Below are positions 34,898-44,757 of a stretch of 64,000 nt of DNA, one piece after another. Position numbers and translations under genes: made by a program. The notes beneath the pieces are model-generated. The model was not told the DNA's origin. It was given only the letters and a program-made list of their open reading frames with translations, and made no database searches. Position 1 is the stretch's first letter. Each line of letters starts with the position of its first letter. Location of the stretch: contig NC_061115.1 in assembly GCF_002878395.1 (NCBI RefSeq), positions 95,357,364 through 95,421,363 on the forward strand, given 5' to 3'. Source of the DNA: Capsicum annuum (taxonomy: Eukaryota > Streptophyta > Magnoliopsida > Solanales > Solanaceae).

Positions 34898-35395
34898 TTA
34901 AAGTGGAGAAGCGCCACTCATTTCCTTCTCCTTTCTCTTCCAATCTTCCAAGAATCTCCTAGAAACTAGGGTTTCTACAAGATCCAAAATCTAAATCCTC
35001 TTCCAAGAAATTTAGAGAATCTTCCATGAATTTCTCCAAGTTGTTCAAGAAATAAGTTTCCCAAGTCAAAGGCATCAAGAATTTTCCACATCTTCAAATA
35101 AAAATCCAAGGTATGTAGGGTTTCAACAAGAACACTCCTTTCGTTCTTGTGCCTAAAGATTTTCTTTCTATTATTGATTTACATGATTTTGCAAGTGGGT
35201 TTACACCCAAATTTCTTTATGTATGATTTATGAGACTTGAGTTGAATAAGCTTGATATTTATGGTTATTTCACCATCATGCTTCTTAAATTGAGTATTTA
35301 TTCCCTCAGATGTATATTGTCATTATATATATTGATGATTTCTAAGTAATTTATGATAAGTGTCAATATTTGTGTTTTTCTATGAGAAATTTGAC

Positions 35396-35402
<7 letters not shown>

Positions 35403-35436
<34 letters not shown>
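35403..35436. repeat. (TA)17 microsatellite
   Basis: 34 bp of TA inside the E 3' LTR. The 5' LTR has only a short ATATATATAC stretch near 28098. Arose by slippage after insertion. Confidence 0.85.
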
Positions 35437-35438
<2 letters not shown>

Positions 35439-36157
35439 TACATATTTGAATTGAAAGTCAAGAATGAGTTTGATGGTGTTTTCTTGAAGCTTTGGCATTT
35501 GAAATGATTTGATAAGCAAATGTACTTGATGTTGAGAAACATTATTTGAATTTGAGTCGAGTTAGGAATCCACAATCATATATGATTTATCAATGATATA
35601 TACTGTTCTTTTGGTCATCATAATAGACCCATGAGTTGATATTAATTGAGGTGGATTTCCTAACGTGTTCTGAACTGAGTCTGGGAGGAGTATTTAGCAT
35701 CGAGTGGGAAATATGGTATTTTTCCAGAACTACATGCCACCGTAGGATTGATGTTCATAGTTGTGGGCCAAAGGCCGAGTATGAGATTGTGATGATAAGA
35801 TTGAGGTTGTACTCCCTGGCAAGAGTATGACACCCCTGTCAATATGGGGTTCTCTCCTTAGGAGGGCAAAATGTTGGACTCCATGCGACTCACATGGTGT
35901 AGTTATGTCGGTTATAAGAAAATCCCACATCCATAATGATCTAAGTACCATGAGTTACCGAGCCACTCTAAGTCATAAGTTAAAGAGTTTGAGTTGAGTT
36001 AAATAATTTATGAGATTTATTAAGCATATGTTATTACTGATGACTTCCAGAAATGATATTTAGATAATTCAAGAAAGGAGAGTTGTTATTGTTAGCATTC
36101 ATGATTTTTTTATACATTTATGATATTATATAAAATGATGCATCCATCCCTACATAC

Positions 36158-36309
36158 TCAATACATTCCCAAGTACTGACTCACATACTCTTTTGTATTC
36201 TATATTTCCTTGTGAAATAGGTTTAGGTGCTCAGTCTCAGCCATGGCAGTGATCTATGAGTACCTTCATCTACATTCCTACAGTAGGTGAGTCCTCATGG
36301 TTCGAGGAC
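36158..36309 (+). promoter_or_regulatory. paired stem-loops HP1 and HP2 in E 3' LTR
   Basis: HP1 has arms TCAATAC (36158-36164) and GTACTGA (36173-36179). HP2 has arms GTCCTC (36291-36296) and GAGGAC (36304-36309). Each has one change relative to the 5' copy. Confidence 0.5.
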
Positions 36310-36647
36310 CTATGTTCATGATTTTTGTCTTACTAATTGATGGTTGTTTATTTTTCCATTCAGTATGAGCCAGTTGGGGATCTGTCCTAATGGCTCTTCA
36401 GTCTTATGTAGTAGAGTCTTTGTCAGACTAGAGTACCAGTATATACAGAACGTTAGTATTTTGATTGTACAAGATAGTATTACTTTGTATCTCAGTATGT
36501 TCATGGCATAATTATTCTTCCTTATTACCGCTCGATTATTGTCATAGTGAATTATAGGAGTAAAGACAGGATCAGAGGGTTAGCTTAAGGCTGTGTGCGG
36601 CCTTAAGCACCGTGTGACATTTTGGGATAGGTTCTTGGGGCATTATA

Positions 36648-36652
36648 TGAAT
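36648..36652 (+). repeat. target site duplication of element E, right
   Basis: TGAAT, identical to 26927-26931. Confidence 0.9.
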
Positions 36653-36691
36653 CCTGGTTCGAATATTAGGTTGTATTTTTGGAGTGTTACA
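36653..36691 (-). mobile_element. LARD D, 5' LTR, part 2 (terminus)
   Basis: Continues the D LTR after element E and ends GGAGTGTTACA. It aligns with the end of LARD A at 343-371 (ATTGGTTAGAATCTCGGGGT against ATTAGGTTGTATTTTTGGAG). Removing E restores one continuous LTR end. Confidence 0.6.
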
Positions 36692-37139
36692 ACTATGCAC
36701 TCCAATAATTCCCAAGGTAGAGTTCTGTAATGTAGTTATTAAAAGCATCATCTAAGTTTTCCATCATCCTGCTTCTGTTTTATTTTACCGTAGGTATACA
36801 TTTTATTATATTTTGGTAATTTTTTTGGTTTTGATGCTATTTGTGATTCCCTTGCTATGCCTATTTGTGTTTCTACCCCGATAAGTGATTCCTTAGTAGT
36901 GATCATGTTTACCTATCATGTGTGGTGACCGTTGTGGGGTCTGAATTTTTGTGGACTTAGTTATTATCTATATGGTTAAGTTTGATATCTAATTAGGTAT
37001 GGATTGATTGTCTCCTTATCATGTTGTTTTGAATTATTTTTCAAAGTTTGTGACATTAGCTACTATAGGTGTTCTAAGATTTGCATGGAAGGAAAATTTT
37101 AGTTTCATATTAGTATGGGGTTATATATTTTCTATGTGC
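36692..37139 (+). pseudogene. element J protease remnant (left piece)
   Basis: From about 36830 one reads in mixed frames FDAICDSLAMPICVSTPISDSL, then a VVT..SEFL block and LGMDWLSPYHVVLNYFSK (about 36995-37050), the landmarks of a gypsy retropepsin C-terminus. Gag, PBS and 5' LTR of J are not found to the left, where LARD D abuts. The interval 36692-36830 has no recognisable motif. Confidence 0.6.
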
Positions 37140-37150
37140 TCATTTCATGG
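37140..37150 (+). repeat. target duplication of the RTE LINE, left
   Basis: TCATTTCATGG; the copy at 37686-37696 reads TCATTGCATGG (one mismatch in 11). Confidence 0.6.
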
Positions 37151-37685
37151 CATGGGAAGTGAGGTTGAGATGGTTTGGTCATGTGATGAGAAGAGGCATG
37201 GCTTCCCCAGTTCATAGGTATGAGAGGTTGGCCTTGGATGGTTTCAAGTGGGGTAGGGGTAGACCAAAAAAATACTAGAGAGAAGTGATTATACATGACA
37301 TAGAGCAGTTATAGCTCACTAAGGACATGACCCTTGATAGAAAGGTTTGGAGAAATAATATTAGGATAGAGCGCTAAGGTGTGTGGTCAAGTTATGGGCT
37401 ATAGTTAGAAGAGTTTGGTGTAGCTTGGTTGGTAATACTAGGGTTGGGGGGAGAGGGTGTCCTTTGTTGGTTAATGTACTTTATTTTTGTGGTTATTGTA
37501 TCCCTGTTATTTTTATCATGTTGTCTTCTAGCGATGTTTGTCTACGGTCCTTTGTCTTTAGCCGGGGGTCTATCAAAAATAGCCTCTCTACTTGTTCGGA
37601 TGTTGTGGTATTGACTGCGTAAATTTACCCTCTCCAGACCTCACTTTATGGGAATATACTAGGTTTGTTGTTGTTGTTGTTAATG
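37151..37685 (+). mobile_element. 5'-truncated RTE-type LINE tail
   Basis: This is the 3' end of a non-LTR retrotransposon. The C-terminus of the RT protein reads [13 protein letters not shown] in one frame and [19 protein letters not shown] with GRGRPKKY in another (37165-37280). A non-coding tail ends in a (TTG)n run (37665-37681), the usual end of plant RTE-type LINEs. It is flanked by an imperfect 11 bp duplication. It interrupts element J between protease and RT. Confidence 0.75.
37665..37681. repeat. (TTG)n tail of the RTE LINE
   Basis: TTG repeated five to six times at the LINE 3' end, in place of poly(A). Confidence 0.8.
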
Positions 37686-37696
37686 TCATTGCATGG

Positions 37697-39110
37697 TAAA
37701 AAAAGGGCACCTTTCTTATTTGGCCTATGTGCATGATTACACCATTAATTCACCAACTCTCTTGGATTTTTTGATTTCTTAGAGAGTTCATAGACGTGTT
37801 TCCTTAGGACATACCTGGTAGGCCTTCAAACAGGGATATTGATTTTGCCATCAATGTTGAGTGGGGAACTAATCTCATATTTATTTCTCCCTATAGAATG
37901 GACCCAATGAAACTCAAAACTGAAGGTGTAATTATTGAATTTATTGAGTAAGGATTTCATTAGATTGAGTGTGCCTCCTTGGGGTAGTCCTGTCTTATTT
38001 GTGAAGTAGAAAGATGTATCCATGCACATGTGTATTGAATTTTGGCAATTTAACAAAGTGAATATCAAGAACAAATATCCTCTTCCTCTTATTAATGATT
38101 TGTTTGATTAGGTTCAGAGTGCTTCCGTATTTTTTAAGATTAACTTGATATTTGGTTACGTTTAATTAAGGATCAGAGCTTCAGATGTTTCATAGACAAC
38201 ATATAGGATGCGGTATGGTCAATAGAGTTCTTGTTCATGTGTATTGGGTGGACTAATGCCCTGACATCATTTATGGAGTTGATGAAAAAAGTATGTTAGC
38301 ATCATCTTAGTTCTTTTTTATTGGGTCCATCGATGATATTTTGGTTTATTTTAAGAATAATGCCAAGCATGTGAGGAACTTGAGGAATTTACTTTAGATA
38401 TTGTGGGATGAGAAGTTGTATTCCATGTCCTCCAAGTACATATTTTGGTTGGATTTTATATTTTTCTTGGGTCATGTAGTGACCAAGGATGGTATTATGG
38501 TCAACTCAGCCAAGGTAGTGGTAATTTGAGATTTTGCTAGAAAGATTACTTCTCCTACTAAGATTTGGTGTTTTATTAGGTTAGTGGGATATTACCATCA
38601 ATTTGTGTAGGACTTCTCTTCCATTGTGGCTATTTTGACAAAGCTTACTTAGAAAAGGTTAGTTTTTAGTGGTAGGATGATTATGAGAATAGCTTCCAAA
38701 AGCATAAGGAGTTGTTGGCTTCGTCTTGTATCTTGATGTTGCTTGATAAGGGCGTGGGTTTCATCATTTTATGTAATAATTTTGGAGTTATCTTGGGTGG
38801 TGTGCTGATGTGTATGGATAAGGTGATTACTTATTCTTTTTGACAGTTGAATCCTCGTGAAATGATTTATCTAGTTGTCATTTGTAGTTGGCCACATTTG
38901 TGTTTGTGTTTAAATTATGGTGATACTACTTCTATGGAGTTCATTGTGAGATTTTCTCCAATCTTAGTAGCCTTCAATACTCAGTGAGATCCTAATATGA
39001 GATTGCTTCGAAGGCTAGAGTCGGTGTTTAAGGATTATGATCTCATGATTCTTTATCTTTCGGGTAAGGCTAATGTGGTAGTTGATGCCTTGAGTTGGAA
39101 GGTATAGAAT
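37697..39110 (+). pseudogene. element J reverse transcriptase and RNase H (broken)
   Basis: The RT lead-in is VREFIDVFP.DIPGRPSNRDIDFAI (about 37778-37850). SPYRMDPMKLK is near 37890 and a [20 protein letters not shown] block at about 38045-38105. SIDDILVYFKN at about 38330-38357 keeps the catalytic DD pair. After the thumb (IFWLDFIFFLGHVV, 38447-38480) RNase H is seen as LLDKGVGFIILCNNFGVILG (38740-38800). It ends GKANVVVDALSWKV at about 39062-39105. Stops and small indels are dense, more than in E, suggesting an older element. Confidence 0.75.
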
Positions 39111-39566
39111 ATTGGGAGTTTAGCTTATATTTTGAAACTAGATAAGCCTTTATCCTTAGATGTTCAGTCCTTAGCTAACCAATTGGTTAGACTAATATTT
39201 CAACACATGGGTGTTTGTTCTTTCTAGAGGCTAGATGTTTATTGATGAAATAAAATTGAGCTTGATAGTTTGAATAGGAGAAGTTGAGGGTAATTTATGA
39301 TGAAGTCTTGAGGGGTGAGGGAAAGGAAAAATATTTTGATTCCATGGGTGGTTTGAGCCTTTGTAGTCATGTTTGTGTGCCAAGAGTTGGGGGTTGGGTT
39401 ACACTGATCCAAGGAGGCTTATTGTAATATTTTATTCATCTAGGAATGGTAAAGATGTAACATGTCTTGAAGCAACACTATTGGTTGTGTGAAATGAATA
39501 AAGACATTGTGGAGTTCAAGTCCAAGATTTTGAATTGTCAACCTATGAAGTATGAGCATCAGCGAC
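39111..39566 (+). pseudogene. element J integrase, zinc-domain piece
   Basis: A linker (LDVQSLANQLVRL near 39155-39195) leads to a decayed zinc domain in shifting frames. Its end reads YEHQRQ at about 39549-39563, where the L1 LINE interrupts it. The core resumes at 51966. Confidence 0.6.
39547..39566 (+). repeat. target duplication of the L1 LINE, left
   Basis: GAAGTATGAGCATCAGCGAC; the right copy (51966-51984) reads GAAGAAGACCATCATCGAC. The two differ at a few positions, as expected of an old LINE duplication of about 20 bp, and both fit the integrase coding context. Confidence 0.6.
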
Positions 39567-41200
39567 AACTTTGATAACTTTCTTAATAACTTTTGAACTT
39601 TTATCCCATAGAAAATGTTCTCCAATAAAAAACATAAAATCCCAAACACAAGCACTAACACCAACCACCATGGTTGTAACCACCATCAGTGGAGCCACCC
39701 CACTAGAGGAGTTTCCAACGTTGCCCATGTAGAACAATCCTAACAATTTAGTACCAAATAATTCCAACCCCTTAGACCAAACTTTGCCATAATATGTGAA
39801 CCTCCTTGAACTAAAATCAATTACTCCACTAGTACCCATTGTGCTTCCTAAACCAGTTGTTATGTTACATGGAGAACCAAACATTTCATGGATGGCATTA
39901 GAAATTAGATCATCATCATTAAGCAGAATATACAAAAGTCATAGTAGGTACATTTTCGTATGGGACCCCATATATGAAGAAACTGAGAAAGACAATACCA
40001 GGACAAAGCATAATTAAGAATGAATGCACAATAGGGGTGTCATATTCAAGACATATTATACTCATACTTATAGATATAGAGGATTATGTTTACTTATTAT
40101 TAGTGATGACATTCTATGTGAAAGAAAAATATATGTATTGGTAGATAAGAACCCTTAAATGGGATCAATGGTTTGAATTGGATGTTGAAACAACAATTGG
40201 AGTTATATGGATATCATTGCCAGATCAACCACATAATTTCTTTGTAAAAGAGGAAATCTTATCAATTGCTTCTATAGTGGATAAATCTCTCAGCATGGAC
40301 ATGGCGACGAGGAATAAAATGAGACCAAGTTGTGCTAAAGTCAAGATTAAGATTGATTTGATCATAAATTTACCATAAAGATTTAGAATAAATGAGGATG
40401 ATGATATTATGAGTGAAATCAAATATAAGTGGATAAAGATTCAATATTACTATATGCCAAGGAATTGCAATGAATATTTCTTACAAGGGCATGATTAGGA
40501 GATCTGTAGGCCTATTCATTCGGAGTTATTTAAAAAAACATGAAAAGGCATAAAAGAAGAAAGATGATGAGGATTTGAATAAGCAATTCATTGATACAAT
40601 TGCAACTTAGAAAGAGGCATTGAAAAATGGTCAAGTTGTTGGAAATAACCACAACAAGTAAGAGTGGATGCGGAGAAGGAGAAATAAATATAAGAAAGAC
40701 AAATTCAAGTTGATTAAAAATAGAAAATGAATATCATGATAAGAGTCTTATTGATATCTTGAAGGAGGATAAACCTAATAAAAAGAGATAAAACTGATTC
40801 AAGTTTAAGTGATCAGTAAGGGGATGGATAGGAGTAGGATATATCTCAAGAAAAGCTTGTGAAAAACAATCATATTGATATAAGTGAATGGAAAGTAAAC
40901 AACAATGTAGAAGATGTAGAAGGAGCTGTAGTGGTACTTAAAGTAGATAATAATGAAGAATTACCACTTGTCGTTCAAAGAGGTAGTCATGAAGAAGTTT
41001 TTGCTTAGGTAGGAGAAAGTGTAGATAAAAGTGACATGGAGAAAAACATTGAAAAAGTAGTAAGAAAAGGGAGTCCCCAAAATAGATTGAAACAATTAGG
41101 GATATCCATACAAAGGAAAAGAAAAAAGGAATTGGGGAGACATCTTCATTATAAGCAATGTCAAGGCAAACAAGGAGGACGATAGCTGAAGAAAATAAAT
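39567..41200 (+). pseudogene. L1-type LINE ORF1 (DUF4283/zinc knuckle type), broken
   Basis: In shifting frames it has KPVVMLHGEPNISW (about 39850-39895), VWDPIYEE, then the open stretch 40178-40375. That stretch holds WISLPDQPHNFFVKEEILSI and RPSCAKVKIKIDLIINLP, the DUF4283-like RNA-binding ORF1 of plant L1 LINEs. A zinc knuckle follows near 40462-40520 (CNEYFLQGHD.EIC) with one Cys replaced. The remainder is Lys/Glu-rich. ORF1 protein would coat the LINE RNA. Length to ORF2 is normal for the family, but many stops are present. Confidence 0.7.
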
Positions 41201-41204
41201 CTCA

Positions 41205-42344
41205 ATGAATGCATTAATATGTAATATCAGGTCGGTGAACACTTAAAAATGTATTTATTGGACTAGTGACTATGCATAAGAGATATTAGTTTTATTTTGT
41301 TGGCTTGATTGAACCATTTCAAGATAGACACGAATTAGAGGTGTACAGAAGAAAGTTGGGGTTATAACATGCAATAGATAATATTAATAGAAAGATTTGA
41401 GCATTAATTGATGAGGATATGGAGTACATGATCCTAAAGGACGTAGATTAATTCCTTACAATCAAACTACATAATTAGGGACTAGGCATGGAGGTGATCA
41501 TAACATCAGCTTATGCCAAATGTACACAAGGTGAATGATTACAATTGTGGAGTCTTTATATAAGTTGTCAAATACTCTACAAGTACCATGGCTTGTAGAA
41601 GGAGATTTCAATATTATTAGTAATGAGAAGGAAATTCTTAGGGGTCTTCCAATAATAGAGGCTAAGGTAAAAGATTGTAATTATTGTATTACTGGAGGAC
41701 AAAGGGTTTCAAGGAAAGTAAGTACACATGGTATAATGGTAGAACTGATGAAAAATGTATATTTAAAAGTACTCTATAATGGTTTTCTGCAATTATCTTT
41801 CCAATCTTAGAGATATAACACTCAGTGAGAAGTGGTCAGATTATGTAATAACCCTGATCATATTCAAAACTAGTAATTGGAATGTGGTCACACTTCTTAT
41901 GTTCTCAAATTTTTTGATGAAAGAGAAATCATTCAGTGAGGTGGTCAAACAACACTGGCAACAAATTTTGATGGAATCTATAAATTAATAAGAATTAAGC
42001 AGGCTCTAGTAGAGTGGAGTAAAGTGTCATATGGGAATATTTTTCAGGAGTTATCTACAATGGAGGAAGTAATTGAAGTTCAATATGCTTAGTTTGAATT
42101 GGAACCTTCAGGGTCCAGTAGAGAAAGACTTCACAAAGCTCAAGCTACTTTGTATAAACACCTCTACAAGGAAGAGGAATTCTGGAAGTAAAAAGTAGGG
42201 ATGGAGGGGTTTAAAGATTGAGAGAGTAATACACAATTCTTTCACACCATAGTAAATAAGAAAAGGCGTCGACCAAAAGTGAACAAAATTCAAAGTGATA
42301 AAGGGAAGTCGCTGGAACAACAAGAGGATAACTTTTTGGATTAT
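41205..42344 (+). pseudogene. L1-type LINE ORF2, endonuclease part (broken)
   Basis: The start at 41205 encodes MNALICNIRSVNT, typical of plant L1 ORF2. An apurinic-type endonuclease is visible with WLVEGDFNIISNEKE (about 41592-41636), a hallmark motif. The linker region has LVEWSKVSYGNIFQEL and FFHTIVNKKRRRPKVNKIQ (about 42237-42293). That is where RT should begin; instead sequence of LARD F starts at about 42345. The endonuclease would nick the target DNA. Confidence 0.75.
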
Positions 42345-42664
42345 CACTACATATTAGAATATATGTATTTTATATAGGTTTATAGTATTATAGTTCAAAC
42401 CCTTAAATTTAGTTAGAATCCAATACAACTTTGCATCATATTTAACATTAGTTTTAAAATCATATGAAATGTTTATTCTTCTACAACTTTCCAATTTTTC
42501 ATATATGTTTTAGCTCATGATTTAGAGATTTACCGTACCTCATGGCTTTTATGTACAAATATGGTTTTAATCCATATTTTAATAAAGAGTTTTTTCCTTC
42601 AATTTTAGAATAGGTTTTAAGTATTTTCATGACTTGTGCATATCCCCTATACTTAGTACGTTTA
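42345..42664 (+). repeat. extra copy of an inner LTR F segment
   Basis: This segment aligns with 43965-44290 and with 49340-49660, both inside the LTRs of F, but here it sits at the outer left edge. It ends at CTTAGTACG, within the HP1 stem. It replaces the expected first about 470 bases of the LTR (47572-48040). A rearranged or composite 5' LTR is the likely cause. Confidence 0.65.
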
Positions 42665-44740
42665 ATAGTGTGACCCGCCCCAAATCCTATGAATCATAAC
42701 CATAGTTGTAGGGACCGACACCAACGACTTTCCAGATAATTTTGAAAGGGTTGTTTTATCTTTTAATACTCCTTTAACTCTTAAACTATATCATTTAAGC
42801 TATCATAAGTCTTAATATAAAGTCTAAAATGCTCCTAATCCCTCATTTTCTTTATAACACATAAAAATACTCAAAGAACCATTATAAGAAAACGACATTT
42901 CTTCTCCCAAAGAAAAAAATTAGGGTTCTTCATCTTCAAGCTCAAATCCTCCAAACATTAGTTCAAGAATATGAAACAATCAGGTATATGAGTATTCAAT
43001 GAGGTCCTCCTTTCATCCTCATGCCTAAATTACAATTTTACATTCGTGATTTTATGATTCCCATGAACTAGTATTTTTACCCAATTATGATTCCAAAGTT
43101 AAATTTAGTTATCCATGGTATAAATTCCATTTATGAGCATGATCTAATGATTATTTATGATTTCTTATGGTTATAGTGTAGCATTCACATTATTCTCAAG
43201 TTCATGCATGATTGACATAATATTACTTAAGATTTCAAGCATAAGATCAAGCTATCTATGATGTACTGGATTTCAAGACTATTACACATTATTTATCATG
43301 ATTTGATGGATTTCAATCTTTACAAGTTGACCTGCTATGTTTTTCTATGAAATTTAGTATCATTACATAGTGAGAATTTCGAACCCTTAATATGTTGATT
43401 AATTTATGTTTTGGACTTATCTTATGAAATTTAACATTCTTTTTAGATTATAGAATTTGTCATGATATTTCCATTCTTTAGAGATGGTAGGTTATAAACT
43501 CCTGATGAATTTGGATATCATGCATTGTCAATCAAACACTCAATCCTTCATTTTTATGAGTTAGAATGCTTTCAGATAAAGCACTAGTATTTTAGTTTTA
43601 TAATGATAGTCTTATGAAAAGTTTTAGTATATTAGTTTGTGAGTTGGGAGTACTACTTATCACCGAGAGGACATGGGTGTAGAAAACCCATCTCAAACTA
43701 TGTGCCACCATAGGTTAAAGGGATCCTCGGTAGTTGAAAGTGTGTTCATTAATCGAATAGGTTCATAAGTAATTCAAGTCATTCATGGTCTTTACCCTTG
43801 ATAAGGGATGGGATACCCTCCCAGCTTGGGTTAAAGGTTGAATTATATATTGCTCACACGATCTATGTTGGTTACATAAACCTCCAATAGTTTCAGGCTT
43901 AGTATTTTTTCATAACCCTCAGTTTCATTTTTACTTTCTTTAATACTATGAATTTTTATATTATCAATGCATATTAGGATATGTGTATTTTATATAGGGT
44001 CATTGTACTTTAGTTCAACCCATTGTATTCTATTAGCATTCAGTACAACTTTATAATATGTTCAATTTTAGTTTTAAAATTATATGACTATTTATGCTGC
44101 TTCAACTTTCCAGGTTTTCATAAGTGATTTAGCTTATGATTCATAAATTTCATCGTATTTCATAGTATTTTTGTACAAACATGTTTTAAATATATATTTT
44201 AGTAATTGTTTTGCCCTTTACTTTTAAAATTAGTTTTATATGCTATCACGACTAGTTCATATCCCATAGATAAATACATTCAAAAGTACTAATCACATAC
44301 CTATTCTATCTATATTTTACATATGATGTAGATTCAAGGGCTTACTTTTAGTATCATAGTTAGAGAGATCACAATATTTAGCTAGCTGGTGATGAGTTCT
44401 CTTATTTTGAGGACTCAAGTTTGTTTGCAACTCTAGTATTTCATTTTTATTTTTATGTATTAATTAGGGATAGATATGGGTCATGTCTTGCTGCCAACTT
44501 CAGACTCATTATGCATAGGTTCTGTTCTATTTATTTTTCAAACTATGGTGTTATAAACTTTTAATTTAAATGTATTAAAATAACTTACCTCATGTTTTTA
44601 TTCTGTTCAGTCATTTGTCTTACCCTTATGTATTCTATATTCAGTTGCTTATGTATTATGCTAGTACCATAAGTTAGCTTGGGATAATTAGTGGTTCTAA
44701 GCATTGTCTTACAACTAATGAATACTCTGAAGTCATGATA
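42665..44740 (+). mobile_element. LARD F, 5' LTR (left end missing)
   Basis: Collinear with 48040-50146 of the 3' LTR from the word CCTATGAATCATAACCA onward. It ends near GTCATGATA just before a relic PBS. HP1 is decayed here (44272-44291) and HP2 is good (44394-44416). The LTR structure resembles that of E (a TATCACCGAGAGG word at 43657-43669 against TTTAGCACCGAGCGG at 28366-28380), so it belongs to the wider chromovirus group. Confidence 0.7.
44394..44416 (+). promoter_or_regulatory. stem-loop HP2 in F 5' LTR
   Basis: Arms GAGTTCTC and GAGGACTC form an 8 bp stem with one G-U wobble and a 7-base loop, ending 324 bases before the LTR end. Confidence 0.5.
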
Positions 44741-44744
44741 GACA

Positions 44745-44757
44745 TAGTATCAAAGGG
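44745..44757 (+). other. relic primer binding site of LARD F
   Basis: TAGTATCAAAGGG, with the flank AGGGTTAAGTGTCCTTGAGTG, aligns with the PBS and following leader of LARD A (minus strand, about 2180-2219). Confidence 0.6.

Larger units (their letters stand above)
26932..36647 (+). mobile_element. element E: complete Tekay-like chromovirus, inactive
   Basis: This is a full-structure Ty3/gypsy element of about 9.7 kb: 5' LTR, PBS, gag, protease, RT, RNase H, integrase, chromodomain, PPT, 3' LTR, all in order on the plus strand and flanked by TGAAT. It sits inside the LTR of LARD D and is therefore younger than D. Frameshifts, stops, a deletion in the integrase zinc region and a changed RT catalytic motif make it unable to move by itself. 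The LTRs differ by many substitutions and small indels by eye, so it is not a recent insertion. Confidence 0.92.
34255..36647 (+). mobile_element. element E, 3' LTR
   Basis: 2393 bp, running from TGTAATAC to GGCATTATA (CA changed to TA). It is collinear with the 5' LTR throughout. Differences include many substitutions, a longer TA run in the TATA element (34878-34897), a 34 bp TA run at 35403-35436 absent from the 5' copy, and a loss of about 30 bases near 35088. Confidence 0.92.

Noticed and set aside
35298..35575. Overlapping minus-strand frames of 70-73 codons
   Set aside because: They are produced by the TA microsatellite (runs of Tyr-Ile) in LTR E.
39543..39935. 130-codon minus-strand open frame
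   Set aside because: It lies across the LINE insertion point and antisense to ORF1 of the LINE; a shadow frame.
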